DNA of 64,000 nucleotides from Acidobacteriota bacterium (lineage in GTDB: Bacteria > Acidobacteriota > Terriglobia > Terriglobales > Acidobacteriaceae). The DNA is taken from the NCBI GenBank assembly GCA_019351975.1, contig JABBOG010000004.1, positions 1 to 64,000 on the forward strand, in the 5' to 3' direction. Position numbers and translations under genes: made by a program. Every line of letters starts with the position of its first letter. Within the stretch, counting starts at the first letter, position 1. The notes below the pieces were generated by a model. That model was given only the letters and a program-made list of their open reading frames with translations. It made no database searches and had not been told where the DNA came from. Positions 36,455-46,518 of the stretch are shown here, one piece after another.

Positions 36455-37127
36455 CGGCGGCCCGCAGCGCCTGATCGAGCGCCGCAAGCGCACGCGCGCT
36501 GTTGCGTCCGAGATGGATGGTCTTACGCCAATCAGCCGGCCTGAGCGCGGTGTGGAGCGCGAACGCGGCCGTGCGGAAGGTGCCATGCTTGCCCTCAAAT
36601 TCACTGAGCGAGGCGAGCTCGAAGTCGTGCGCGTCGGAGACGGCTTTGATGGCGCGGAAGGCGACGTTGTGGGCGGCGGCGAGGCGCGCTACGGTGGCGG
36701 CTTCCATGTCTACGAGGGACGCGTTGTAGGTGGCGGCGAGGCGCGATTTTTCTTGGATGCTGGCGATAGCGGCGGCGGTGGCGAGGGTGATTGTGGCTGC
36801 GGGGTTTGGGGAGGCGGTGGTGAAGCGCTCGCCGGTGCGCGCGTCGATGACGAGGGTGGCTTCGGCGGCAGAGCCGGGGGTGAGGGCGGGCGTGCAGCTT
36901 CCAGCGAGGCCAGCGGAGATGAGTGTGGTGATGCTGCCGGCGGCGAGGGCGGCCTGCACGGCAATGGCGGCGCGTGCGGCTCCCATGCCTGCGGTGACGA
37001 CGATGGCGCTGGGCAGGCGATGGAGATGGACGCCGGAGCGGAGGAGCGCGGGATCGGGCGGTGTGCCGCGGATGAGCGCGGCAACTTCGCGGGGCAATGC
37101 GGCGATGATGGCGGTGGTGGGTTGCAC
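36402..37127 (-). CDS. hpnG: hopanoid-associated nucleoside phosphorylase
   Basis: A 241-residue protein of the PNP/UDP phosphorylase superfamily. An N-terminal IIAALPREVAALIRG supplies the first conserved Glu. GMGAARAAIAVQAAL, AGLAGSC, the ribose-site SLVDMEAATVARLAA and the catalytic aspartate in IKAVSDAHDFE follow. In hopanoid producers HpnG removes adenine from adenosylhopane, the product of HpnH. hpnH, shc and hpnA lie only 3-9 kb away on the same strand, which supports this over MTA/SAH nucleosidase. The two functions share the fold, so subfamily is inferred mainly from context. Its last codons overlap the GMC oxidoreductase gene antisense. Confidence 0.72.
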   Translation of the reverse strand: MQPTTAIIAALPREVAALIRGTPPDPALLRSGVHLHRLPSAIVVTAGMGAARAAIAVQAALAAGSITTLISAGLAGSCTPALTPGSAAEATLVIDARTGERFTTASPNPAATITLATAAAIASIQEKSRLAATYNASLVDMEAATVARLAAAHNVAFRAIKAVSDAHDFELASLSEFEGKHGTFRTAAFALHTALRPADWRKTIHLGRNSARALAALDQALRAAVNPSVPAGDPPHVSHSQ

Positions 37128-37243
37128 AGTGTCAGATCATGATACGGCGGCGTGTGGTTGAAGTTGACAGAGGCCGGGGTGAGGATGGATAGTTAGGCTT
37201 GCACAATCGTTTGCGCATGCTTTGCTGATGCACATTGGACGAG

Positions 37244-38872
37244 ATGAAGATTTTAGGTGCGGCCTGTGCCGCCGCTGGGGGCGTTTCTATGAGATGTACG
37301 CTGGGCTGGGTAGCCGCTGCTGTGCTGGCGATTTCACCATTGTCGGGGATGAGGGCGGCCGCGCAAGCTGCGGAGCGGGTAAGCGTGGACGCGCAGGCCG
37401 CGACGACACCGTTTCCCCACTTCTGGGAACAGATGTTTGGGTCGGGGAGGGCGATCCTGGCGCTGCGTGCGGACTATCGCAGCGATATGCAGACGGTGAA
37501 GGATGCAACGGATTTCAAGGCGGTGCGGGCTCATGGGATTCTGGACCGCGGTGTGGGGATGTACGATCCCGACCGGCAGACGAAGAATCCGGGACTGGCG
37601 GCGCAGGCGGCGAACGATGCGTCGGTCTATAACTTTTTTTATGTGGACGAGATCTATGACGGGCTGCTGGCGGAGCATGTACGGCCGTATGTGGAGCTGA
37701 GTTTTATGCCGCCGAAGATGGCGGCAGACCCTAATGAGACGCAGACGTTCTGGTATCACCCGGTGGTGTCGCCGCCGAAGGATATGGCGACGTGGGATGC
37801 GATGATCAAGGCGTTGGCGGCGCACCTGGTACAGCGGTACGGGATCGATGAGGTGGCGACGTGGAAGTTTGAGGTATGGAACGAGCCGAACCTGGACTTC
37901 TGGGGTGGGAAGCCGAAGCAGGCGTCGTACTTTGAGCTGTACGACCATACGGCGAGGGATTTGAAGTCGGTGTCGGTGCGGCTGCAGGTGGGTGGGCCTT
38001 CGACGGCGCAGGCGGCGTGGGTAACGCCGTTTCTGGAGCATACGCATGCCGCACATGTGCCGGTAGATTTTGTGTCAACGCACGTGTATGGCAACGATAC
38101 GGCACCGAATGTGCTGCATACGAATGAGAATGTGCCGCGCGAGCTGATGGTGTACCGAGCGGTAAAGATGGTGCATGACGAGATTGCGAGGTCGGCGACT
38201 CCGAAGCTGCCGCTGATTTTGTCGGAGTACAACGCGAGCTATGCGAATGAGCCGAATGTGACGGACTCGGTATTTATGGGGCCGTGGCTGGCAAATACGA
38301 TTCGGCTGTGCGATGGCATGACGGAGGCGATGTCGCTTTGGACGTTCTCGGACGTGTTTGAGGAGCAGGGGGTGGTGCGGACGCCGTTCTACGGCGGGTT
38401 TGGCTTGGTGGCAGCGGAGGGGATACCGAAGCCTGCGCTGAATGCGTTCCGGATGCTGCACAAGCTGGGCGATGCGCGGATTGCGGTGAATTCGGAGTCG
38501 GCGCTGGCGACGAAGACGAGCGATGGAGGGCTGGCGATTGCGCTGTGGGACTATGCTCCGCCGACGGGAGATGGAGCGACGTACACGATGCCGAAGGTGC
38601 CTGCAGGACCGGCGAAGACGTTTGATCTGGAGTTGAAGCATGTGACGCCAGATGCGAGCGTGGAGGTGCTGCGGGTGGATCCGGACCATGGGAATGTGCT
38701 GAAGCTGTATGACGCGATGGGGCGGCCGCCGGGAGACATGATGCCGGACCAGGTGGCTAGGCTGCGGGCTGCGGGAGCGATGGATCCGCCGGAACGGATG
38801 AAGCTGCAGGATGGAAGGCTGACGCTTACGGTGCCGGCGCATGGGTTGGCGGTCGTGCTGGTGGGGAGATAG
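37244..38872 (+). CDS. secreted glycoside hydrolase, GH39 (beta-xylosidase-like)
   Basis: A retaining (beta/alpha)8-barrel glycosidase of about 540 residues. The acid/base glutamate is in WKFEVWNEPNLDFW and the nucleophile in LILSEYNASYAN, the paired motifs of GH39. STHVYGND and SLWTFSDVFEEQG are also clan GH-A landmarks. A C-terminal beta-domain (about 430-540) follows. The signal peptide is clear from MRCTLGWVAAAVLAISPLSG to AAAQA. Translation may start at ATG 37244 or, more compactly, at ATG 37289. Two bases after its stop begins the glucoamylase-like gene, so both are probably one operon for periplasmic or extracellular polysaccharide use. The true substrate is not determined by sequence. 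Confidence 0.85.
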   Translation: MKILGAACAAAGGVSMRCTLGWVAAAVLAISPLSGMRAAAQAAERVSVDAQAATTPFPHFWEQMFGSGRAILALRADYRSDMQTVKDATDFKAVRAHGILDRGVGMYDPDRQTKNPGLAAQAANDASVYNFFYVDEIYDGLLAEHVRPYVELSFMPPKMAADPNETQTFWYHPVVSPPKDMATWDAMIKALAAHLVQRYGIDEVATWKFEVWNEPNLDFWGGKPKQASYFELYDHTARDLKSVSVRLQVGGPSTAQAAWVTPFLEHTHAAHVPVDFVSTHVYGNDTAPNVLHTNENVPRELMVYRAVKMVHDEIARSATPKLPLILSEYNASYANEPNVTDSVFMGPWLANTIRLCDGMTEAMSLWTFSDVFEEQGVVRTPFYGGFGLVAAEGIPKPALNAFRMLHKLGDARIAVNSESALATKTSDGGLAIALWDYAPPTGDGATYTMPKVPAGPAKTFDLELKHVTPDASVEVLRVDPDHGNVLKLYDAMGRPPGDMMPDQVARLRAAGAMDPPERMKLQDGRLTLTVPAHGLAVVLVGR

Positions 38873-38874
38873 GG

Positions 38875-40173
38875 ATGCGGCGGCGAGAGTGTCTGAGGCT
38901 GATGGCGGGAGCGGTGCTGCTGCCGGGTTTGAGGGCGTTTGAGGGGTTCGCGGAAGGGCCGCTGGATGCGACGCTAAGCAAGGCGGATGAGGCATTTCTG
39001 GAGGAGATGGAACGGGCTGGGTGCCTGTACTTTGTGGAGCAGGCCAGCCCGGCGAATGGGCAGGTGCTGGACCGGGCGGCGGCGTTCCCGACGGATGGCA
39101 AGCGCGACGGGCGCGTGATGGCGAGCATCGCGGCTACCGGGTTTGGGCTGACGGCGTTATGTATCTCGGAGCGGCGAGGGTTCCAGACGCGGGCGATGGT
39201 GCTGGATCGCGTGCGGCGGACGCTGCGGTATCACCTGGAGGTGCTGCGGCAGGACCACGGCTTTTTGTATCACTTCAACGATATCGAGACGGGGCTGCCG
39301 TATCGGAATACCGAAGTGTCGCCGATTGATACGTCGTTGTTTCTGTGCGGTGTATTGACGGCGCGAGCGCACTTTCATGAGGACGCGGAGATTGTGGGGC
39401 TCGCGACGAAGCTGTACGAGCGCGTGGACTGGCCGTGGATGCTGAATGGCGGAACGACGTTTGCGATGGGCGTGCGAGACGGGAAGTTTATCGACGCACG
39501 CTGGAACCACTTTTGCGAGTTGATGATGCTGTACCTGCTGGCGATGGGGTCGCCGACGCACCCGATTCCGGCGTCGAGTTGGGAGGCGTGGACCCGGCCG
39601 GTGACGAAGTATGCCGGCTTCACGTTTATCGGTGGGGGCGATCCGATCTTTGTGCACCAGTACAGCCATGCGTGGTATGACTTTCGGAAGAAGCGGGATC
39701 AGTATGCGGATTACTTTACGAACTCGGTGATTGCGACGAAGGCGCATGAGGCGTTTTGCTTGTCACTGGGAAAGCCGTATTCGGTGGATTATTGGGGGAT
39801 CAGCGCGTCGGATTCACAGCATGGGTATGTGGCGTGGGGAGGGCCGGGAAAGGGGCCGCGAGGGTTTGGCGGGATCGACGGATCGGTGGTGCCGAATGCC
39901 ACGGCAGGGTCACTTCCCTTCCTTCCGGCGGCTTGTATGCGGGTGCAGCGGTCGCTGAAGGAGAAGTACGGGGAGGAGGCGTGGGGACGGTATGGGTTCT
40001 GCGACGCGTTTCATCCGCAGGTGGGATGGTATGACCCGGATGTGCTGGGGATCGACCTGGGGATCAGCGTGGTGATGGCAGAGAACCTGCGGTCGGGGTT
40101 TGTGTGGGAGACGTTTGGGCGGAACACTGAGGTGGGCGTGGCGATGAAGAGGGCGGGGTTTCACGCGACGTAG
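38875..40173 (+). CDS. exported glucoamylase-like (PF10091-type) protein
   Basis: A 432-residue protein starting with a twin-arginine-like leader (MRRRECLRLMAGAVLLPGLRAF), so possibly Tat-exported. The body is an alpha/alpha-toroid of the glycoamylase-like family: GQVLDRAAAFPTDGKRDGRVMASIAATGFGL, FNDIETGLPYRNTEVSPIDTSLFL, FGGGDPIFVHQ-like IGGGDPIFVHQYSHAWYDF, YWGISASDSQHGYVAWGGP, and PDVLGIDLGISVVMAENLRSGFVWE at the end. Related enzymes act on beta-1,2- or beta-1,3-linked glucans. Activity here is not certain. It starts two bases after the GH39 stop. The frame stays open past its TAG through the tandem repeat at 40231-40320 to a second TAG at 40342. Confidence 0.8.
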   Translation: MRRRECLRLMAGAVLLPGLRAFEGFAEGPLDATLSKADEAFLEEMERAGCLYFVEQASPANGQVLDRAAAFPTDGKRDGRVMASIAATGFGLTALCISERRGFQTRAMVLDRVRRTLRYHLEVLRQDHGFLYHFNDIETGLPYRNTEVSPIDTSLFLCGVLTARAHFHEDAEIVGLATKLYERVDWPWMLNGGTTFAMGVRDGKFIDARWNHFCELMMLYLLAMGSPTHPIPASSWEAWTRPVTKYAGFTFIGGGDPIFVHQYSHAWYDFRKKRDQYADYFTNSVIATKAHEAFCLSLGKPYSVDYWGISASDSQHGYVAWGGPGKGPRGFGGIDGSVVPNATAGSLPFLPAACMRVQRSLKEKYGEEAWGRYGFCDAFHPQVGWYDPDVLGIDLGISVVMAENLRSGFVWETFGRNTEVGVAMKRAGFHAT

Positions 40174-40193
40174 AGTACGGTCGCATGGGAGAA

Positions 40194-40218
40194 GCAGATT
40201 CCCTACGGGAATGACAGA
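40194..40218. repeat. 25-bp dispersed palindromic repeat (copy 2, inverted)
   Basis: The exact reverse complement of 1872-1896, with ATTCCC-TAC-GGGAAT at its core. It is immediately followed by a purine-rich run and the 18-bp tandem array. Confidence 0.7.
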
Positions 40219-40230
40219 AAGAAAAGCAAG

Positions 40231-40320
40231 AACAACGGCAACGGCAAGAACAACGGCAACGGCAAAAACAACGGCAACGGCAAAAACAACGGCAACGGCA
40301 AAAACAACGGCAACGGCAAC
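40231..40320. repeat. five tandem copies of an 18-bp unit
   Basis: The unit AACAACGGCAACGGCAAA occurs five times head to tail (40231, 40249, 40267, 40285, 40303). Copy 1 ends in G and copy 5 in C; the others are identical. Being a multiple of three, it reads as Asn-Asn-Gly-Asn-Gly-Lys in the frame of the preceding gene. No spacers separate the units. Confidence 0.9.
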
Positions 40321-40353
40321 GGCAAAAGCGGCGACAGAGGATAGTGCGCGCGG

Positions 40354-41367
40354 TTAGCAGCCGTGGCAGCGGATGCTGGCTTTGGGGGTGTAGCCGTTTT
40401 TGACGAACCAGGCGCAGGCGGAGCGGAGGGCGGGATCGACGCTGAGGACGCGGTGGCCGAGATCGCGTTCGGCTTTGGCGGAGCTGGCGAACATCATCTT
40501 GCGACCCATACGGACGGCTTCTACGGTGGCGCGTGGCTCTTTGCCGCGTAGTTTGCCGGTAATGGTTTCGTCGAACAAGGCGAAGGCCATGGCGACGGCG
40601 TGCGGAACTTTGAGTTTGGGCGAGGGCAGGCCGGAGATGGTGGAGAGGCGGTCGAGGATCTGCTTGAGGGTGAGGTTTTCGCCGCCAAGGATGTAGCGCT
40701 CGCCGGGGGTGCCGCGTTCGAGGGCGACGAGGTGCATGCGGGCGATCTGTTCGACATCGACGAGGTTGAGGCCGGTGTCGACGTAGGCGGGAAAGTTGCG
40801 GTTAAGGAAGTCGACGACGATGCGGCCGGTGGGTGTGGGTTTGGTGTCGAGCGCGCCGATGGGGGTGGTGGGATTGAGGAGGATGACGTGCTGGCCGGCG
40901 CGGGCGGCGGTGAGGGCGACCTGCTCGGCGAGCCACTTGGAACGCTTGTAGTGGCCGATCATGTCGGCTTCGGCGACGGGGGTGCGCTCGTCGACGATGG
41001 TGCCGTCAGTCTTGAATCCCATGGTGGCGACGCTGCTGGTGTAGACGACGCGTGGGATTCCAGCCGCGCGCGCGAGGCGAAGGAGGGTGCGGGTGCCTTC
41101 GACGTTGGCCTGATACATGGCGGCAGGGTCGGGCACCCAGAGGCGATAGTCGGCAGCGACGTGGATGAGGGCGTCGCAGCCGGAGAGAGCGGAGGCGAAG
41201 GCTTCGGGATCGCGCAGGTCGCCGGTGATGAGGTCGGCGCTGGGGGGGAGGTGGGTGGTGTTGGAGGTGGGGCGGGTGAGGAGGCGAAGGTCGGCTCCCT
41301 GCGCGGCGGCGAGATGGGCTACATGCGCGCCGACGAAGCCGGTCGCTCCGGTGAGGAAGAGGCGCAT
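40354..41367 (-). CDS. hpnA: hopanoid-associated sugar epimerase (NAD-dependent epimerase/dehydratase)
   Basis: An extended short-chain dehydrogenase of 337 residues. The Rossmann motif is FLTGATGFVGAHVA. Strand 4 is ALIHVAADYRLWVPDP, a stretch characteristic of HpnA. The catalytic pair is YxxxK in GHYKRSKWLAEQ with Ser in YTSSVATMG. LNPTTPIGALDTKPTPTG and GERYILGGENLTL follow. HpnA proteins are clustered with hopanoid synthesis but their exact substrate is unsettled. The gene is last in the minus-strand run shc-hpnH-unknown-hpnA, four bases after the 152-aa gene. Confidence 0.9.
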   Translation of the reverse strand: MRLFLTGATGFVGAHVAHLAAAQGADLRLLTRPTSNTTHLPPSADLITGDLRDPEAFASALSGCDALIHVAADYRLWVPDPAAMYQANVEGTRTLLRLARAAGIPRVVYTSSVATMGFKTDGTIVDERTPVAEADMIGHYKRSKWLAEQVALTAARAGQHVILLNPTTPIGALDTKPTPTGRIVVDFLNRNFPAYVDTGLNLVDVEQIARMHLVALERGTPGERYILGGENLTLKQILDRLSTISGLPSPKLKVPHAVAMAFALFDETITGKLRGKEPRATVEAVRMGRKMMFASSAKAERDLGHRVLSVDPALRSACAWFVKNGYTPKASIRCHGC

Positions 41368-41371
41368 GCGG

Positions 41372-41830
41372 CTAGTCTAGCGCTTCGGGTTCGATCTGGA
41401 TGTTGGTTTCTCCGGCGGCCTTCTTTTCCCAGTATTTTTTGATCCAGGCTTCGAAGGTTTTGCCGGCGGCGGTGTCGCGTCCGGTGAACTGGATGGCGGC
41501 GATGTCGGCGTAACTGACCATCTGGCGCTCAACCGGGACGCCAGGTTTCGGTGTCGGGATAATGCGGACGAGGGAGGCTTCGAGGGTGGGCTCACTGCGG
41601 CGATCGTAGAGGTAGCCTTCGATGGTGGAGCCATCTTTGCGCGTGATCGTGACGTCGCCGCGGTAATCGAAGGCTTTCTCGAGGGCTTCCCGGACTTCGG
41701 CATCTGTGGCGAGAGCCGGAATCCAGCCTTCGAGGTTCTCGCGCTCGCGGCCTTCGATGTGCTCGAGTTCGTCGGCGGATTGCTGCTGCAACTGCTGTAT
41801 CTTGAGGTGTTCCTGCTGAAGGGTCGCCAT
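41372..41830 (-). CDS. conserved protein of unknown function inside the hopanoid operon
   Basis: A 152-residue soluble protein without signal peptide or membrane helix. Residues 1-35 (LQQEHLKIQQLQQQSADELEHI) are strongly helical and probably coiled-coil. Residues 50-125 look like a small beta-barrel: FDYRGDVTITRKDGSTIEGY, LYDRRSEPTLEASLVRII and MVSYADIAAIQFTGRD. The pattern of a modifiable ligand plus a 'YADI..I.F.GRD' ending recalls Sm-like or RNA/ligand-binding barrels, but I cannot assign a family. It fits tightly between hpnH (2-bp gap) and hpnA (4-bp gap), so it is co-translated with hopanoid enzymes and is a candidate accessory factor. Confidence 0.8.
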   Translation of the reverse strand: MATLQQEHLKIQQLQQQSADELEHIEGRERENLEGWIPALATDAEVREALEKAFDYRGDVTITRKDGSTIEGYLYDRRSEPTLEASLVRIIPTPKPGVPVERQMVSYADIAAIQFTGRDTAAGKTFEAWIKKYWEKKAAGETNIQIEPEALD

Positions 41831-41832
41831 GT

Positions 41833-42990
41833 TCAGTCTCCTGCTACGTGGGTCATGTTCTCTTCGACGGAGGTGGTTACGACGACGGGTGTAGGCTTGG
41901 CTCCAATTTGAACAAGCTGGCCGCGGCTCTCAGGCTGCCATTCGTTGAGGAGTTTTTGCGCACCGGTGTCGGGATAGAGCGAGGGGAACATGTACTTTTT
42001 GGCGGTGACGTAGAAGCCCTTGAGGGAGCTGAAGTTGTAGTCCACAGCAGAGGCTTCGTGGCCGGAATGGACCATGCAGTTGGCACACTGGGGGTTGCCG
42101 CTCTTGGCACCGTACTTGCTCCATTCGACGGAGTCGAGGAGCTCCTGGAAGGTGTCGGCGTAACCGTCCTGCAGGAGGTAGCAGGGTTTTTGCCAACCGA
42201 AGATGGAGTAGGTGGGCATGCCCCAGGGGGTGCACTCGAAGTCGCGCTTGCCCATGAGGTACTCGGAGAAGAGAGGGTGGGTGTTGAACTCCCAGGACTT
42301 GTGGCGGTTGGAGAGAATGGCGCGGAAGAGGCGGCGCGATTTGGCTTTGCCGAGGAAGTGGTTCTGGTCGGGGGCCTTGTCGTAGGTGTAGCCGGGAGAG
42401 ACCATCATGGACTCGACCCCGGCTTCCATAAGCTGGTCGAAGTGGCGGCGGACGGAGTTGGGATCAGCGCCATCGAAGAGCGTGGTGTTGGTCGTGACGC
42501 GGAAGCCGGCTGCGACGGCCGCTCGCACTGCATCCATGGCAATGTCATAGCCTCCCTCGCGGCAGACGCCCATATCGTGATGCTCACGCTCGCCGTCAAC
42601 GTGAACGGAGAAGCTTAGATACTTTGAGGGCTTGAAGAGGTGAAGCTTTTCTTTGAGAAGGAGGGCGTTTGTGCACATGTAGACGTACTTCTTGCGCGCG
42701 ACGAGGCCAGCTACGATCTCAGGCATCTGGGGATGGAGCAGAGGTTCGCCGCCGGGGATGGAGACCATGGGCGTGCCGCACTCTTCGACGGCCTTGAAGC
42801 ACTGCTCGGGTGTGAGTTGGGCCTTGAGGATGTGCGCGGGATACTGGATTTTGCCGCAGCCAGCGCAGGCAAGGTTGCAGCGAAAGAGTGGCTCCAGCAT
42901 GAGTACCAGCGGGTAGCGCTTGCGGCCTGAGAGCTTCTGCTTCAGAACGTACGTGGCTACGGTGAACGCTTGAGAGATGGGTACGGCCAT
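41833..42990 (-). CDS. hpnH: radical SAM adenosyl-hopene transferase
   Basis: HpnH links the adenosyl group to diploptene, the first step toward side-chain-extended hopanoids. The 385-residue protein has the radical-SAM cluster motif CNLACAGCGK (CxxxCxxC, about 38-45). It starts with the HpnH-typical AVPISQAFTVATYVLKQKL and includes SIPGGEPLLHPQMPEIV, MCTNALLL, SVHVDGEREHHD, MMVSPGYTYDKAPDQ and a C-terminal CANCMVHSGHEASAV segment. Next to shc upstream and to hpnA downstream, the identification is firm. It needs S-adenosylmethionine and a reduced 4Fe-4S cluster. Confidence 0.95.
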   Translation of the reverse strand: MAVPISQAFTVATYVLKQKLSGRKRYPLVLMLEPLFRCNLACAGCGKIQYPAHILKAQLTPEQCFKAVEECGTPMVSIPGGEPLLHPQMPEIVAGLVARKKYVYMCTNALLLKEKLHLFKPSKYLSFSVHVDGEREHHDMGVCREGGYDIAMDAVRAAVAAGFRVTTNTTLFDGADPNSVRRHFDQLMEAGVESMMVSPGYTYDKAPDQNHFLGKAKSRRLFRAILSNRHKSWEFNTHPLFSEYLMGKRDFECTPWGMPTYSIFGWQKPCYLLQDGYADTFQELLDSVEWSKYGAKSGNPQCANCMVHSGHEASAVDYNFSSLKGFYVTAKKYMFPSLYPDTGAQKLLNEWQPESRGQLVQIGAKPTPVVVTTSVEENMTHVAGD

Positions 42991-43064
42991 AGTGAGAGAC
43001 TCCTTCTTGTCAAACTTTGATCGACTCGAAACAGCTTGCTAGTGATTCGATGTTGCCGACTGCA

Positions 43065-45083
<2,019 letters not shown>

Positions 45084-45150
45084 CGTCGGCAGATTGGTTT
45101 CAGAAATAGAGGCTTCGATTCTTCAGCGTTACGAAAGACGATACATGGGC

Positions 45151-46170
45151 CTAGAGCGTTGCGGAGGCGGCGGGCGCAGCGGCGATGGCTTGAACGATCT
45201 CGGGGGGCAGACCGAAACGGACGTTCTCGGGCATGACCTCTACTTCTTCGACCGAACCGTATCCTTTGCCCTGGAGGTACGCAACCACCTCCTGCACGAG
45301 GATCTCGGGCGCGGAGGCACCGGCGGTGATGGCAACGGTGGAGACGCCTTCAAGCCAATCGGGCTTGATGTCTTCGGCTTTATCGATGAGGTAGGAGTGG
45401 GTGCCGATGTTCTGGGAGACCTCGACGAGGCGGTTCGAGTTGGAGCTGTTGCGGGAGCCGACGACAAGGACGAGGTCAGCGCCGTGGGCGACATTTTTTA
45501 CGGCTGTCTGGCGATTTTCGGTGGCGTAGCAGATGTCCTGCGCATGGGGGCCGGCGATGTTCGGGAACTTTTTGCGGAGGGCCTCGATCATGTAGCGCGC
45601 CTCGTCGAGCGAGAGCGTGGTCTGGGTGAGGTAGGCGACCTTGTTGGGATCGGGAACGACAAGGGCCGCGACCTCTTCCACGGTGGAGACGACCTGCGTG
45701 ACGCTGGGAGCCTCGCCCTGGGTGCCTTCGACCTCTTCGTGGTCGCGGTGGCCGACGAGAACGAGCGAATAGCCTTGTTTCGCGAATTTGATGGCTTCGA
45801 TGTGGACTTTGGTGACGAGCGGGCAGGTGGCGTCGATGACCTTGAGGCCGCGCTCTTTGGCGCGCTCGCGTACAGCAGGCGAGACGCCGTGGGCAGAATA
45901 GATGACGCGTGCTCCGGCGGGAACTTCGTCGAGTTCATTGACGAAGATCGCGCCTTTTTGCGCGAGATCGTTGACGACGTAACTATTGTGGACGATCTCT
46001 TTACGTACGTAGATGGGAGCGCCGAAGGTATCGAGGGCGATCTGGACGATATCGATAGCTCGAACCACGCCAGCGCAGAAGCCGCGTGGCTTGAGAAGGA
46101 GGACGCGTTTCTCTGCGGCAGCGCTGCCGGACGGTTGAACGTTTGCGGGATCCAGAGTCAAAGTAGTCAC
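45151..46170 (-). CDS. ispH: 4-hydroxy-3-methylbut-2-enyl diphosphate reductase
   Basis: The last enzyme of the MEP isoprenoid pathway, making IPP and DMAPP with a 4Fe-4S cluster. The 339-residue protein has the three cluster cysteines in PRGFCAGVVRAI, IDATCPLVTKVH and DICYATENRQ. HNSYVVNDLAQKGAIFV, YSAHGVSP, HRDHEEVEGTQGE and the ligand-site SRNSSNSNRLVEV follow. The first 20 residues are unconserved. Co-orientation with shc suggests joint expression for hopanoid precursors. Confidence 0.95.
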   Translation of the reverse strand: MTTLTLDPANVQPSGSAAAEKRVLLLKPRGFCAGVVRAIDIVQIALDTFGAPIYVRKEIVHNSYVVNDLAQKGAIFVNELDEVPAGARVIYSAHGVSPAVRERAKERGLKVIDATCPLVTKVHIEAIKFAKQGYSLVLVGHRDHEEVEGTQGEAPSVTQVVSTVEEVAALVVPDPNKVAYLTQTTLSLDEARYMIEALRKKFPNIAGPHAQDICYATENRQTAVKNVAHGADLVLVVGSRNSSNSNRLVEVSQNIGTHSYLIDKAEDIKPDWLEGVSTVAITAGASAPEILVQEVVAYLQGKGYGSVEEVEVMPENVRFGLPPEIVQAIAAAPAASATL

Positions 46171-46200
46171 AATCCTAAGTATACCTTTTCATCACGCGTT

Positions 46201-46230
46201 GCGCCCTTTGGGACGAACCACAAAGGGTGC
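46201..46230. terminator. possible hairpin between the metallothionein-like gene and ispH
   Basis: GCGCCCTTTG (46201-46210) and CAAAGGGTGC (46221-46230) pair over ten bases with one G-U/A-C position and a 10-nt loop. No T-run follows on the minus strand, so termination or leader function is uncertain. Confidence 0.35.
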
Positions 46231-46302
46231 GACGGTGAACAGGTTCCTTCTGATTGGATGCTCGCGGATAGCGGGCGATGCGTTCAGGAAAAACGTTGCG
46301 GC

Positions 46303-46449
46303 TTAGACTCCGGTGCATCCTGGGTGCTTGCAGTCGCATTTGATGGAGGTTACGGACTTGCTATCCTCGCACATCTGTGAGCAATACTTTTTGTCACCGG
46401 GAACCATACAGGTACAGGACGTGTGGGCGCATTTCTTTGATTCAGACAT
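46303..46449 (-). CDS. small metallothionein-like Cys-rich protein
   Basis: A 48-residue protein read from ATG 46447-46449 to TAA 46303-46305. It has nine Cys and two His: MSESKKCAHTSCTC, then YCSQMCEDS, then IKCDCKHPGCTGV. The order Cys-x-His-x3-Cys-x-Cys ... Cys-x3-Cys ... Cys-x-Cys-x-His-x2-Cys is that of bacterial SmtA/BmtA-type metallothioneins, which bind Zn, Cd or Cu in a cluster. A clear SD (CGGAGGA) sits seven bases upstream. The gene is between recN and ispH on the same strand. Its short length explains why automatic gene calling may miss it. The function is inferred from the cysteine pattern only. Confidence 0.88.
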   Translation of the reverse strand: MSESKKCAHTSCTCMVPGDKKYCSQMCEDSKSVTSIKCDCKHPGCTGV

Positions 46450-46518
46450 GGTGGATCCTCCGTGCTTCGTTGAGGGGTAGGAGGACAGCGGAGGGATGAA
46501 GGTTGCCTACGCAGCGGT

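Noticed and set aside
40231-40320. Possible CRISPR array
   Set aside because: Units are only 18 bp, directly adjacent without unique spacers, and no cas genes are present.
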